Assembly: GCA_016706275.1 (NCBI GenBank)
Contig: JADJJY010000001.1
Coordinates: forward strand, 930,001 to 994,000
Direction: 5' to 3'
DNA from: Chloracidobacterium sp.
GTDB taxonomy: Bacteria; Acidobacteriota; Blastocatellia; Pyrinomonadales; Pyrinomonadaceae
DNA length: 64,000 nt
Position numbers and translations under genes: made by a program. The notes beneath the pieces were generated by a model. It had not been told where the DNA came from and made no database searches. It worked only from the letters and a program-made list of their open reading frames with translations. Within the stretch, counting starts at the first letter, position 1; every line of letters begins with the position of its first letter. Positions 1 to 8,323 of the stretch are shown one piece after another.

Positions 1-171
1 AATTTCGATAACGAAAAGAAATACGATCTGCTGAAAATGCCCTCGACCATCGAAAGGCTTGCCGTACTAAAAACCGTCCTAACTCGAGCCGTCACACCGA
101 TGGAAGAAAGTGCGGAAATCCACATCGTTTCTCATACGAACGGACACTCTAAGAAGAAACTTGATCTTTAG
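1..171 (+). CDS. C-terminal end of a partial protein, possibly LON-substrate-binding-domain type
   Basis: An open frame enters from the left edge and ends at TAG 169-171, giving 56 residues. The visible tail has a helical stretch (YDLLKMPSTIERLAVL) followed by a charged end rich in Lys and His. The ...LLK-PS--ERL--L pattern resembles the last helices of LON substrate-binding (PUA-like) proteins, but the diagnostic part lies outside the window, so the family is a guess. Its stop overlaps the stop of the converging minus-strand hydrolase gene by 4 bases. Confidence 0.45.
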   Translation, partial: NFDNEKKYDLLKMPSTIERLAVLKTVLTRAVTPMEESAEIHIVSHTNGHSKKKLDL

Positions 172-1130
172 TTGGTTAGAGAATTCCTGAAAAAATCGAT
201 CAGCCGCTGGTCGTACGCTTCGGATTGCTCCATTGAAGCGTTCGTGATGCTATATCCTGACGGGCTGAGGTCGAGTTTGTTCTCGAATTTGTTGCTGACC
301 GGAAAGCATTTCGCGAGCTTTGAGGTCGAGTCTTGAAAATCCTGTGCATCGACGCCGGCGAGTAGCATGATGTTTCGATTCTCAATACTGCGGGCTGTGT
401 CACAGGCAGGTTCGCGTTTGTAGCAACCGTCAAAAAAGTAAAAACGCGTGCCGAGTTTTGCGAGCTTGGCGGTCGCAAAACTGGCGAACGGATACCGTTT
501 ATCAACCGCCGCCGTCAAGAGCCCATCCGAATCCTGCGGGACGGAATCGAGTGCGATGGCTTTGATCGTCTGATCTTTTGAAGCGAGCGATATCGCCACC
601 AATGCTCCCATTTCAACTCCGAAAATTCCGATATTTTTACCCACAAGTCCGATCTGATTTTGATTCTTAAGATTTTTTAGATACTCGACAGCCGACGCTG
701 CATCCTCTGCCTCGCAGCCGCCAAACGAAGCATTTTGCACCGTCGGGTTTTCACCGTGGGCTCTTAGGTCAGGCATTAAAACGGTGAAATTAGTTGATTC
801 GTTGAGTTTCACGCCGAGGTTGAGTACGTGCGAGCGGTCGGCTCCGTATTTGTGATACAGGATCACCGCCGGGGCATTATCGCTGCCGCGCAGCAGCCAT
901 CCGCGTGACGAACTGCCGTCCTTGTTCGACCAAGATTCTTCGGTCACCTGAGCGGCGCGGCTGCTAAGCTGGCCGTATTTGTCGGGCGTGACCAAGTAGC
1001 GCGTTTTTAGCGGGCGGGCGGTCGAATAGACCAGAAATATTGCACTGCCGGCGATGGCAACAACGATCAGCAACAGGGCCGGCAGCAGCAAACGGGCGAT
1101 ACTCTTAAAAAGTCGGGTGGAATTAGCCAT
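168..1130 (-). CDS. Membrane-anchored alpha/beta-hydrolase-fold protein lacking the nucleophile Ser
   Basis: 320 residues. One membrane segment (about residues 12-35) would anchor the protein with the hydrolase domain outside the cytoplasm. The fold is recognisable: an oxyanion-strand region (APAVILYHKYGADRS), the strand-turn MPDLRAHG, a nucleophile-elbow strand, and a C-terminal helix EAYDQRLIDFF typical of this family. The elbow reads GVEMG (Glu173 in place of Ser), and no His is visible in the usual place just before the last helix, where the sequence is NASMEQSEAY. I infer loss of classical esterase activity; it may be a binding protein or pseudoenzyme. It stands alone, divergent from the S55 peptidase gene. 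Confidence 0.75.
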   Translation of the reverse strand: MANSTRLFKSIARLLLPALLLIVVAIAGSAIFLVYSTARPLKTRYLVTPDKYGQLSSRAAQVTEESWSNKDGSSSRGWLLRGSDNAPAVILYHKYGADRSHVLNLGVKLNESTNFTVLMPDLRAHGENPTVQNASFGGCEAEDAASAVEYLKNLKNQNQIGLVGKNIGIFGVEMGALVAISLASKDQTIKAIALDSVPQDSDGLLTAAVDKRYPFASFATAKLAKLGTRFYFFDGCYKREPACDTARSIENRNIMLLAGVDAQDFQDSTSKLAKCFPVSNKFENKLDLSPSGYSITNASMEQSEAYDQRLIDFFRNSLTN

Positions 1131-1267
1131 AGCGGTCGATTTATCGGCAGAAATTTGCCGTTTCGGGCATCAAAAGATGGGATAAGAAAGCCGAAAAGTA
1201 AAGGCTTTCGGATAGACACCATAAATGTTACCATAAACGCCGTTATTAAAGGAAGATGTTTTTAAAG

Positions 1268-3124
1268 ATGTTCAACACAAAATTCCTCGCCGTTTTCTTC
1301 GCTATTTTGACCGTTTCGGCCAGTATTTTCGGACAGTTACCACCGTCTGACAAAGGCCCCGCTCAGCCGCAGATCTTCCCGCTGGCTGAGCTAAAAGAAG
1401 GAATGAGGGGAACCGCGACGACCGTTTTTCGCGGTACCAAACCTGAGGAATTTAACGTTGAGATACTCGGTGTCATCCCAAACTGGATCGGCCCAAAACA
1501 GGACATGATCGTGGGCAAACTGAGCGGCGGACAGGCCGACAGGACGTTCGTTTTTGCCGGTATGTCGGGTTCGCCGGTGTTTATCAACGGACGCCTCGTC
1601 GGTGCGATCTCATATAGTTTTCCGTTTGCAAAAGAGCCGATCTGCGGCATCACGCCGATCGAGCAGATGATATCGCAGGTGGTTTCGCCGACAACCGCTA
1701 AGACCTTTTCGCGTGAGCCGAGGACGTATTCTTACGCCGAGCTGTTATCGAACAACTGGCGGCCGAGCCTTACGGGCAATGCGTCGCAGTCTTCGCGGGC
1801 ATCGGGGTTTGCACCGGATTCTCGTTTGATGGCGGTTGCGGGACAGACGTTTCAGCCCATCGCCACGCCGCTCGCGATCTCGGGGTTGTCGCAGCGAACG
1901 ATCGATATGTTTGCCGCGGATTTTGCCGCTGTCGGCATAATGCCCGTCGCTGCGTCGGGCGGCGGTTCGGCGATCACGCCGATGAAAAAAATTGGGCCGA
2001 CGACGCTGCTTGGCGGTGATTCAGTTGTTGTCCATCTTGCCCGCGGCGATATTGAGATCGCTGCCGCCGGGACGGTGACGATGCGTGATGGCGACAAGAT
2101 CTATGGATTTGGCCACCCGTTTTTTAGCCTCGGATCGACCAGTCTGCCGATGTCCGAATCGCACGTCGTAACGGTCGTGCCAAACGCTAACAATTCTTTC
2201 AAACTCGCGGTGCCCGACGCCCTTGTTGGCTCAATGACGCAGGACCGTGCGACCGGCATTTACGGCAAACTCGGCGACGCTCCAAAAATGATCCCGGTCA
2301 AGGTCCGACTAAAAACGAGCCGAGGCCAGATCGAGGAGACAAACTTTGAATCCGGGATCGACGACACCTTGACCGCGTTGATCGTCAGTGCGGGTGTGGG
2401 CAATGTGCTCGCGGCGCAGGAGCGTGGACTTGGTGAAACCACCATCGAGCTAACGGGTGAGATCAAGATCAAAGGTGAGGACTCAATACGAATTCAACGG
2501 CGGTTTGCCGGTCAGCAGGCTGTCGCTCTCGCGTCATCCGCAGCGGCGATTCCGCTCGCGGCTTTGCTGCGGGGCAGTTTTGAGGGGCTTGAGGTTTCGT
2601 CTATCAACCTCGAAATGAACTCGACCGACGGTAGCAAAACTGCGACGGTTGAGCGCATCTCGCTCGACCGCAATCAGGTCCGTGCTGGTGAAACCGTCGA
2701 GGTGACGGTCGCGTCACGCTCAGATAGCGGACGGCTGTTTGTGCAGAAAGTGCCTCTTACGATCCCAAAAGACGCCGCTCCCGGTGCGATGACCATCGCC
2801 ATCGGCGACGGTGGTGCCGTCCAGCAAAATTCGGCGATCACACAATTTACACCGCGAACCGCCGCCGAGTTGATCGCGACGATCAATCGTCTAAAACGCC
2901 CCGACCGTCTCTATGCCGTTCTGACCCGTACGACTGTCGGCACGATAATCGGCTCGTCGGAGATGCCAAATCTGCCGCCGTCGATGCTGGCGACGATGAA
3001 TAACGACCGCAGTGCCGGAGGTTCAAAAGCCACGGTGCAAACGATCGTTTCCGAGATGGAATTGCCGGCATTTGAATTTGTTGTGTCGGGCCAGCAGACC
3101 CTGAGTATCGAGGTCGTGAGGTGA
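1268..3124 (+). CDS. Secreted S55 (SpoIVB-type) serine peptidase
   Basis: About 618 residues. A signal peptide (MFNTKFLAVFF...SIFGQ) is followed by a SpoIVB/S55 peptidase domain. The motif GMSGSPVF (about residues 98-105 from this start) carries the presumed nucleophile Ser, and GFGHPFF near residue 284 supplies a conserved His. The C-terminal third is beta-rich and unassigned. I prefer ATG 1268 because the purine-rich AAAGGAAG (1248-1255) abuts the alternative ATG at 1256 and would leave no spacing there. In Bacillus the family cleaves a regulator in the sporulation SigK pathway, but no sporulation partner or PDZ domain is seen here, so a periplasmic or surface protease role is likelier. A hairpin (1186-1192 with 1203-1209) sits in the divergent upstream region. 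Confidence 0.75.
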   Translation: MFNTKFLAVFFAILTVSASIFGQLPPSDKGPAQPQIFPLAELKEGMRGTATTVFRGTKPEEFNVEILGVIPNWIGPKQDMIVGKLSGGQADRTFVFAGMSGSPVFINGRLVGAISYSFPFAKEPICGITPIEQMISQVVSPTTAKTFSREPRTYSYAELLSNNWRPSLTGNASQSSRASGFAPDSRLMAVAGQTFQPIATPLAISGLSQRTIDMFAADFAAVGIMPVAASGGGSAITPMKKIGPTTLLGGDSVVVHLARGDIEIAAAGTVTMRDGDKIYGFGHPFFSLGSTSLPMSESHVVTVVPNANNSFKLAVPDALVGSMTQDRATGIYGKLGDAPKMIPVKVRLKTSRGQIEETNFESGIDDTLTALIVSAGVGNVLAAQERGLGETTIELTGEIKIKGEDSIRIQRRFAGQQAVALASSAAAIPLAALLRGSFEGLEVSSINLEMNSTDGSKTATVERISLDRNQVRAGETVEVTVASRSDSGRLFVQKVPLTIPKDAAPGAMTIAIGDGGAVQQNSAITQFTPRTAAELIATINRLKRPDRLYAVLTRTTVGTIIGSSEMPNLPPSMLATMNNDRSAGGSKATVQTIVSEMELPAFEFVVSGQQTLSIEVVR

Positions 3125-3168
3125 TAACTTCGCATTGATTTTTGCCACGCAATTTGGCAAACTAAAAT

Positions 3169-3717
3169 GTGAATAACCTAAATAAAACGCTGCACGCGGC
3201 CCGTTTTGCAGCTGAAAAACACACCGGGCATTTTCGCAAAGGTTCCAGACGCGAACCTTACATCAACCACCCGATCGAAGTAGCCAATCTGATAGCCAAC
3301 ATCGGCCTCGTCGATGACGAAGACATCTTGTCGGCGGCGTTGCTGCACGACACAGTCGAAGATTGCGGCGTCACCGGCGACGAGATCAATGAGAAATTTG
3401 GCGAGATCGTAGCGGGTTATGTGCTCGAGGTAACGGACGACAAATCTCTGCCAAAGCACCAACGCAAACAACTCCAGATCGAACATGCTCCGCACCTTTC
3501 GTACGGCGCCAAAGTGATAAAGCTGGCCGACAAGATCAGCAATGTCCGCGACGTTATCGCCAGCCCGGCTGAGGATTGGGACAAGCAGCGACGCGTCGAA
3601 TACGTCCAATGGGCGGTGAACGTCGTAAGCGGCCTACGCGGCGCAAATGACCAACTCGACGGGCTGTTTGACGAGGTCGTAACGATGGCAAACGATAAGC
3701 TGGCTGAATTGGATTAA
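3169..3717 (+). CDS. HD-domain (p)ppGpp hydrolase, Mesh1/small alarmone hydrolase type
   Basis: 182 residues beginning at GTG 3169 (no better ATG is seen). The sequence matches the N-terminal hydrolase domain of RelA/SpoT and stand-alone Mesh1 proteins: AAEKHTGHFRKG, YINHPIEVA, the HD dyad in LLHDTVED (His60-Asp61), and Asp121 in KLADKISNVRD. The metal-binding His34, His60, Asp61 and Asp121 are all present. No synthetase, TGS or ACT domain follows, so it should only degrade alarmone, or NADPH as Mesh1 enzymes can. It converges with moaE and the two stop codons overlap by 4 bases. Confidence 0.85.
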   Translation: MNNLNKTLHAARFAAEKHTGHFRKGSRREPYINHPIEVANLIANIGLVDDEDILSAALLHDTVEDCGVTGDEINEKFGEIVAGYVLEVTDDKSLPKHQRKQLQIEHAPHLSYGAKVIKLADKISNVRDVIASPAEDWDKQRRVEYVQWAVNVVSGLRGANDQLDGLFDEVVTMANDKLAELD

Positions 3718-4139
3718 CTAGACTGGGCGTCGCCCTCGACCCATTCTTCGCCGTCGGCGTAAACCTCTTTTTTCCAGATCGGGACGGTGCGTTTTAGTTC
3801 CTTGATGAGCCACTCGCAAGCGGCGAATGCCGCTTTTCTGTGAGGTGCCGCAACCGAGATCACGACGCTGGTTTCGCCAATTTTAAGCTTTCCTGTCCGG
3901 TGAACGATACCGACGTTCGATATCTCAAATTCCGCTTTCGCCGCTGCGATCAGCTTCTGCAATTCTTTGAGCGCCATCGGCTCATAAGCTTCGTATTCGA
4001 GATAAAGCGTTTCACGGCCTTTTGTAAACTGCCGGACGTAACCATCGAGCGTCACCGTCGCCCCGCACTCCGGCGGAACAACGCGGCGGGCGACGTCGCT
4101 AATATTTATCGGGTCACTTGTTAGTTCGTAGAAATCCAT
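3714..4139 (-). CDS. moaE: Molybdopterin synthase catalytic subunit MoaE
   Basis: 141 residues from the start MDFYELT. The frame is open 15 codons further upstream, but that stretch lies within moaD, and starting at 4139 puts the gene 7 bases after the moaD stop. Family motifs include GATVTLDGYVR, the EAYEPMA segment, VGIVHRTGKLKIGE, and the active-site basic region HRKAAFAACEWLIKELK...PIWKKE. The enzyme takes sulfur from thiocarboxylated MoaD to turn cyclic pyranopterin monophosphate into molybdopterin. The moaD-moaE pair is co-oriented and probably translated together. Confidence 0.93.
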   Translation of the reverse strand: MDFYELTSDPINISDVARRVVPPECGATVTLDGYVRQFTKGRETLYLEYEAYEPMALKELQKLIAAAKAEFEISNVGIVHRTGKLKIGETSVVISVAAPHRKAAFAACEWLIKELKRTVPIWKKEVYADGEEWVEGDAQSS

Positions 4140-4146
4140 TCGATTT

Positions 4147-4386
4147 TTAGCCGCCTGATACGGCGGTGAATATTGCCAACTCATCGCCTTCGCTTAGGAG
4201 TTCGTTTCCGGTCGCGTATTGCTGGTTTAACGAAACATGAAGTTTGTGCGAGGCAAGCTGGGGATGTTCGGCAAAGAGTTTTTCGAAAACCGCACTCGCG
4301 ACTGTCTCAGGAGGCATTTCAATATCGATGCGGCGTTCGCCGGCAATGTCGGCCGTGGCTCCGAAAAATAGTACGTGAATATTCAT
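4147..4386 (-). CDS. moaD: Molybdopterin synthase sulfur carrier MoaD
   Basis: 79 residues, beta-grasp (ubiquitin-like) fold, ending in the required Gly-Gly (AIFTAVSGG) whose C-terminus is adenylated and thiocarboxylated. The opening MNIHVLFFGATADIAG and the segment LSEGDELAIF are typical. It precedes moaE by 7 bases. No MoeB/ThiF activating enzyme is encoded in the window, so activation must come from elsewhere in the genome, perhaps shared with ThiS. Confidence 0.92.
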   Translation of the reverse strand: MNIHVLFFGATADIAGERRIDIEMPPETVASAVFEKLFAEHPQLASHKLHVSLNQQYATGNELLSEGDELAIFTAVSGG

Positions 4387-4436
4387 AGACTTGCCCTTAC
4401 TAACGTGCGAGCTATTGACACGTCGAGCATCCGAAA

Positions 4437-5207
4437 CTATTTTATTGCACCCTCGATCGGGCTTGATGCTGAGGCATAAAGGCGTTTTGGCATACGGCCT
4501 GAAAGGTACGCGAGGCGGCCGGCTTGGACGGCGTAGTTCATGGCGGTTGCCATACGCGCGGCGTCGCTAGCCTCGGCGATCGCGGTGTTCATTAGGATAG
4601 CATCGGCTCCGAGCTCCATTGCTATCGCGGCATCAGATGGCACTCCGACACCGGCATCGACGATGATCGTCGCATCTGGTAACTGTTCACGCATTATGCG
4701 AAGGTTTGAGGGATTTTGCACACCCATTCCTGAACCGATTGGAGCGGCGAGCGGCATTACTGCCGGGCAGCCCGCGTCGAGCAATTTCTTTGCCATTATC
4801 AGGTCATCGGTAAAATACGGCAGCACGATAAAACCCTCTTTTACCAGCACCCTTGCTGCTTCGAGCGTCTGTTCATTATCGGGTAGCAGTGTTATTGGAT
4901 CGCCAATGACCTCAAGCTTGATCCATTCAGTTTCGAGAGCTTCGCGGGCTAGCCGGGCTGTGCGGACTGCATGCTCGGCGTCGTAGCATCCGGCCGTGTT
5001 TGGCAGGATCTTCATCTTTGGGTCGAGATGATCGAGGAAAGATTCAGCCGAGCCGTCGAGCGGCACGCGATTGACCGCGACGGTCACCATCTCGGCACCC
5101 GACGCGATATGCGCAGCTTTCATTTCATCGTAAGAGCGGTATTTGCCCGTTCCGATGATCAGGCGTGAAGAAAATGTTGTATTTGCGAGCGTAAAATTAT
5201 CTGACAT
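4437..5207 (-). CDS. thiG: Thiazole synthase ThiG
   Basis: 256 residues, the usual length. TIM-barrel enzyme that condenses 1-deoxyxylulose 5-phosphate, dehydroglycine or iminoglycine and ThiS thiocarboxylate into the thiazole phosphate of thiamine. Visible motifs are [22 protein letters not shown], the Schiff-base Lys97 in [20 protein letters not shown], and the phosphate-binding [11 protein letters not shown] with [12 protein letters not shown]. It lies 42 bases downstream of thiS. No TPP riboswitch is recognisable upstream of thiS. Confidence 0.95.
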   Translation of the reverse strand: MSDNFTLANTTFSSRLIIGTGKYRSYDEMKAAHIASGAEMVTVAVNRVPLDGSAESFLDHLDPKMKILPNTAGCYDAEHAVRTARLAREALETEWIKLEVIGDPITLLPDNEQTLEAARVLVKEGFIVLPYFTDDLIMAKKLLDAGCPAVMPLAAPIGSGMGVQNPSNLRIMREQLPDATIIVDAGVGVPSDAAIAMELGADAILMNTAIAEASDAARMATAMNYAVQAGRLAYLSGRMPKRLYASASSPIEGAIK

Positions 5208-5249
5208 CTATAGAGCTAATTTTTACGCAAAGCCGCGAAGAACGCAAAG
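5208..5249. repeat. Short ACGCAAAG-type intergenic repeat
   Basis: The thiS-thiG gap holds two copies of ACGCAAAG separated by GCCGCGAAGA (around 5223-5249). Low-complexity tracts of this sort recur in other gaps of this window (CACAGA type at 17212-17285, TACTGGC type at 45236-45255). No function is evident. Confidence 0.4.
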
Positions 5250-5459
5250 CTAGCCGCCGCCGACGAAGTGGACGACCTCGATACGGTCACCGTTGCTAAC
5301 AGTTGTTTGAGGCCAATCGGAGCGGCGGACAACATTGCCGTTCATCTCGACCGCGAGCCGTTTGGCAGGTAGTGCGAGTTGGCCGACTAGTGTTTCGAGA
5401 TCGATTTCGTCCGCGATCGGGAGTTGTTCGCCGTTTAGCGTGATAAGAATTTCAGGCAC
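5250..5459 (-). CDS. thiS: Thiamine biosynthesis sulfur carrier ThiS
   Basis: 69 residues, a beta-grasp sulfur carrier ending in VVHFVGGG, with the Gly-Gly tail needed for adenylation and thiocarboxylation. The VEMNGNVVRRSDWPQT segment is characteristic. It is the partner of the downstream thiG. With moaD it makes two ubiquitin-like sulfur carriers within 1.3 kb on the same strand. Confidence 0.9.
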   Translation of the reverse strand: MPEILITLNGEQLPIADEIDLETLVGQLALPAKRLAVEMNGNVVRRSDWPQTTVSNGDRIEVVHFVGGG

Positions 5460-5486
5460 AACTAAATAGTGTTCTCTTGATCTGAG

Positions 5487-5518
5487 AATTTCAAATTTGA
5501 GATCTGAAATTTGAAATT
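5487..5518. repeat. 12-bp perfect inverted repeat after the 5517-6410 gene
   Basis: AATTTCAAATTT (5487-5498) and AAATTTGAAATT (5507-5518) form a perfect 12-bp stem with an 8-base loop (GAGATCTG). It overlaps the stop codon of the minus-strand gene and precedes thiS, so it could act as an mRNA-end or processing hairpin. There is no strong U-run. A shorter relative (AATTTCA...TGAAATT) lies at 38501-38518 after mdh. Confidence 0.5.
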
Positions 5519-6410
5519 AACCAGGTGTGACGACGCGGCGGAGCTCGATCTCTTCGCCGGCGGCGATGGCTCTGATAAGTAGTGCGGCGCGTCCGGCTTC
5601 AAAATGCGGCAGCTGCATGTGGATCTTGGCGAGGCCGTTGGCGTCGGATTTGGCGTGAAATATTACGGGGCGAAAACTCGACCCGAGGACCTTGAGCATG
5701 ATCTCGGCTCCGGCGACGACCTTACGTTCGGTGCCGCGGCAGACCATGATGTTGACTGTGCGGCGATCGCCGCCTTTGAATTTTGACTCGCCTAGTAGCT
5801 CGATGCTGAGCTTGGTGTTCGTCGGGCGTTCCTGCCCGGAAAGCTCGCTGACGACCTCGACGGCACCTGCATCGAGGACGATCTCTTCTTCGATTATCGC
5901 GACGGCCTCGATCACCGGCTCGAGCGAATAGGGTTTTGAGGCAGCAATACGCGCGGTCTCGACATTGAGAGCGGTGACCTCTGTAATCGCAGCCGTTACC
6001 GGTTTCGCTACCGGGATGGACGCGGGTGCGACGGCAATGTTGGGTTCGGAAACGGCAACCTTAGCGTTTTTGGTCCGCTCTTTGCCCGTCATTTCTTTCA
6101 GCTCGTCGATGCGTCCCGCGCGGACAGCGGCGCATATTAGCTGATGCTGGCGGTTGACTCGTTCTGCAAGCTTTTTTTCGTCAAACGCACCGTTTGCCAG
6201 ATCGTCGTAGGTGACGCGCTTGCTGGCGAGTATCGTCCCTTTGTCATAGACAAGCGACAATATCAGCCTCGTTTTCAAACCTTTGTCCTCGGTTTGAACG
6301 TGGTAGACCGTATTGCCGACCTTGATGTCTGTATTAAAACCTGAGATCACGATGTCTATTTTCGACCTAAAGATGCGGGAAAACGGCGTGTTTACGACAC
6401 TTTCCGCCAT
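5517..6410 (-). CDS. Conserved hypothetical protein with C-terminal Ig-like domain
   Basis: 297 residues, no signal peptide or membrane segment. Residues 18-105 form a globular N-terminal part (FNTDIKVGNTVYHVQTEDKG, then LILSLVYDKGTILASKRVTY) that I associate with proteins of acidobacteria but cannot name. A middle region (about 110-195) is Ala/Val/Glu-rich and probably a flexible linker. Residues about 210-297 look like a beta-sandwich of the carboxypeptidase-regulatory or Ig-like type (AGAEIMLKVLGSSFRP, AKSDANGLAKIHMQLP). It is the first gene of the minus-strand run leading to thiS, so may be cotranscribed with it. Function unknown. Confidence 0.7.
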   Translation of the reverse strand: MAESVVNTPFSRIFRSKIDIVISGFNTDIKVGNTVYHVQTEDKGLKTRLILSLVYDKGTILASKRVTYDDLANGAFDEKKLAERVNRQHQLICAAVRAGRIDELKEMTGKERTKNAKVAVSEPNIAVAPASIPVAKPVTAAITEVTALNVETARIAASKPYSLEPVIEAVAIIEEEIVLDAGAVEVVSELSGQERPTNTKLSIELLGESKFKGGDRRTVNIMVCRGTERKVVAGAEIMLKVLGSSFRPVIFHAKSDANGLAKIHMQLPHFEAGRAALLIRAIAAGEEIELRRVVTPG

Positions 6411-6552
6411 TATGAAGTTAGCATACGCGGAAAGTTTGGGTCAACGAATAAATAGTTTCGCGATAAGCTGACTGCCTTGACACTAATTGGCGCTTAACTT
6501 ACGATTTAGTTTGTGCCAATATCCACAAGGTTTTGACGGTAAGGGTAGAGAT

Positions 6553-6580
6553 TTTACGCATCTTTTTCGCACTGTAATAT
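6553..6580 (+). promoter_or_regulatory. Candidate sigma-70-type promoter for the nuo operon
   Basis: In the 191-base divergent gap before nuoA, TTTACG (6553-6558) and TAATAT (6575-6580) are separated by 16 bases, about 20 bases before the nuoA ATG. A better -35 (TTGACG, 6533-6538) has no good -10 at 17 bases. This is pattern matching only. Confidence 0.3.
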
Positions 6581-6601
6581 AAACAGGGTGACAAGAAAGA
6601 C

Positions 6602-7081
6602 ATGTCTGAATACAACGTATTTGATTATGTACCCATCGGGATCATGTTTTTGGTCGCTGCGGGTTTTGGCGTCAGCCAACTGCTGATAACGCAGCTGATC
6701 GGCCCGCGTAAACGAACGGCGACAAAGCTGATGCCGTATGAATGCGGCAAAGACCCGGTTGGCGGTGCTCGCGACCGTTTTTCGGTCAAGTTTTACACGG
6801 TTGCCGTTATCTTTTTGCTGTTCGATATCGAAGTTTTGTTCATCATCCCGTTCGCTGTTTCATTTAAAAGTTTGATCGCCGCCGGGCCTGCCGTTTTCGG
6901 GACGGTCGCGTTTATCGAGATCATGGTCTTTATCTCGACGCTGATCGTCGGATACATCTACGTTTGGAAAAAAGGCACGTTTGATTGGGGATTACAGGCA
7001 CGTGCCGAAGCCCGCGAAGAAGCCAAGATCATGGCAAAACAGCGACGCGAACTGGATGCACAGGCGAAATTGGCAGCCTAG
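6602..7081 (+). CDS. nuoA: NADH-quinone oxidoreductase subunit A
   Basis: 159 residues, with the family's three membrane helices (about residues 10-32, 65-88, 95-118) and the conserved loop YECGKDPVGGARDRFSVKFY between the first and second. The C-terminal tail of about 35 residues is charged (RAEAREEAKIMAKQRREL) and longer than in many NuoA proteins, ending in a likely cytoplasmic helix. It is the first gene of the nuo operon and part of the membrane arm at the quinone-site junction. Confidence 0.95.
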   Translation: MSEYNVFDYVPIGIMFLVAAGFGVSQLLITQLIGPRKRTATKLMPYECGKDPVGGARDRFSVKFYTVAVIFLLFDIEVLFIIPFAVSFKSLIAAGPAVFGTVAFIEIMVFISTLIVGYIYVWKKGTFDWGLQARAEAREEAKIMAKQRRELDAQAKLAA

Positions 7082-7089
7082 AGAGTTGA

Positions 7090-7174
7090 TTGAGTTCTTT
7101 GAGTTTGCAGAGTTCGTTGAGATCAGAACAGTTTATTCTCAATAAACTCAACGAACTCAAAAACTCAACAAACT
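7090..7174. repeat. Inverted repeat between nuoA and nuoB
   Basis: The 101-base gap is largely self-complementary. GAGTTCGTTGAG (7110-7121) pairs with CTCAACGAACTC (7147-7158). Inside it GTTTATT (7131-7137) pairs with AATAAAC (7141-7147) around the loop CTC. Outer TTGAGT/ACTCAA tracts extend the structure. There is no U-run after the stem, so mRNA processing or segmental stability is likelier than termination. Confidence 0.6.
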
Positions 7175-7182
7175 AATGAATT

Positions 7183-7830
7183 ATGGGTTTAGAAAATCAA
7201 TTATTTGAATCGCTGCCGGACGTCGTCACTGTCAAACTTGACGCCGTCATCAACTGGGCGCGTAAATCTAGCATCTGGCCGGCGACGTTCGGCCTCGCTT
7301 GCTGTGCCATTGAGATGATGAATACCGTCTCGGCACGCAACGATATGTCGAGGTTTGGTGCAGAAACTTTCCGGGCCAGCCCACGACAAGCCGATGTGAT
7401 GATCGTGTCGGGCCGCGTTTCGCGAAAGATGGCTCCTGTTTTGCGACGCATTTACGATCAGATGCCGGAACCCAAATGGGTGATCTCGATGGGTGCTTGT
7501 GCGACATCGGGCGGTGTGTTTGATAATTACGCTATCGTGCAGGGCGTCGATAAGGTTGTGCCGGTCGATATTTATGTGCCGGGATGCCCACCGCGACCCG
7601 AAATGCTCGTTCACGCGATCATGATGCTGCAGGACAAGATCATGAAAGAATCGGTCAAGGACCGCCGCGATACATATGAGCCCGAGTCTCGTGAATCGAT
7701 CGTCCCGGGAACGTTGCCGGTAACCGAGGGCACGGCGCTCGAAAAAGAAATGGAGACGGATGTTGCGGCGGGCGAAACATCGAAGCCGTATTCGGTGCCG
7801 TCCAAGCACGAACGTCGACGTTCGTTCTAA
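7183..7830 (+). CDS. nuoB: NADH-quinone oxidoreductase subunit B
   Basis: 215 residues. Carries the N2 [4Fe-4S] ligands: the tandem Cys in LACCAIEMM, the Cys in GACATSGG, and the Cys in [10 protein letters not shown]2 is the last cluster before quinone. The core ends near residue 160. A polar tail of about 50 residues ([11 protein letters not shown]...SKHERRRSF) goes beyond the core and has no Cys, so it does not replace the absent NuoI. Followed closely by nuoC. Confidence 0.96.
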   Translation: MGLENQLFESLPDVVTVKLDAVINWARKSSIWPATFGLACCAIEMMNTVSARNDMSRFGAETFRASPRQADVMIVSGRVSRKMAPVLRRIYDQMPEPKWVISMGACATSGGVFDNYAIVQGVDKVVPVDIYVPGCPPRPEMLVHAIMMLQDKIMKESVKDRRDTYEPESRESIVPGTLPVTEGTALEKEMETDVAAGETSKPYSVPSKHERRRSF

Positions 7831-7841
7831 AAGATATCTTT

Positions 7842-8321
7842 ATGACTGAGAAACTCCACGCATTTGTGGATAAGCTGAAAAGTGAGAATGAGGGCTGGGT
7901 AACAAGTGTTGCCGACGCCTTTGGCGAAGTGACGGTCACGGTTCCGCGTGAATCGATAGTCGATGTGTGCCGTTTTTTGCGTGACAAGCACGGTTTTGAT
8001 CTGCTCGCTGATCTTTGTGGTGCTGATCGTGGACCTGAGGAAGATCCGCGTTTTGAGGTCAACTACCACCTGTTTTCAACGACGCATTACAGCCGCTTGA
8101 GGTTAAAAGTGCTTTTGAGCGAGGACGCGGCTAATGTTACGACCGTCACTCAAATTTGGAAAACGGCTGATTGGCACGAACGCGAAACGTATGATCTCGT
8201 CGGGATCACATTCGATGGCCATCCCGATCTGCGGCGTATCTTGCTGCCGAGCGATTTTGACGGCCACGCGTTGAGAAAAGACTATCCGCTGCGAGGCTAT
8301 GAGCCTTACAGCTTAAATTAG
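7842..8321 (+). CDS. nuoC: NADH-quinone oxidoreductase subunit C
   Basis: 159 residues, the 30-kDa-subunit family of the peripheral arm. Diagnostic segments are FEVNYHLFST, the WHERETYDLVGITFDGHPDLRR block split over positions about 120-141, and the end LRKDYPLRGYEP. It is separate from nuoD rather than fused as in Escherichia coli. Two bases separate its stop from the nuoD start. Confidence 0.96.
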   Translation: MTEKLHAFVDKLKSENEGWVTSVADAFGEVTVTVPRESIVDVCRFLRDKHGFDLLADLCGADRGPEEDPRFEVNYHLFSTTHYSRLRLKVLLSEDAANVTTVTQIWKTADWHERETYDLVGITFDGHPDLRRILLPSDFDGHALRKDYPLRGYEPYSLN

Positions 8322-8323
8322 TA

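Noticed and set aside
5460..5516. TPP riboswitch upstream of thiS
   Set aside because: Only the word CTGAGA is present by chance; the rest of the conserved thi-box core is missing and the region is an AT-rich inverted repeat.
6510..6530. Minus-strand sigma-54 promoter (TTGGCACAAACT) ahead of the 5517-6410 gene
   Set aside because: The -24 half is good, but the -12 position reads AAATC, not TTGC, so only one half fits.
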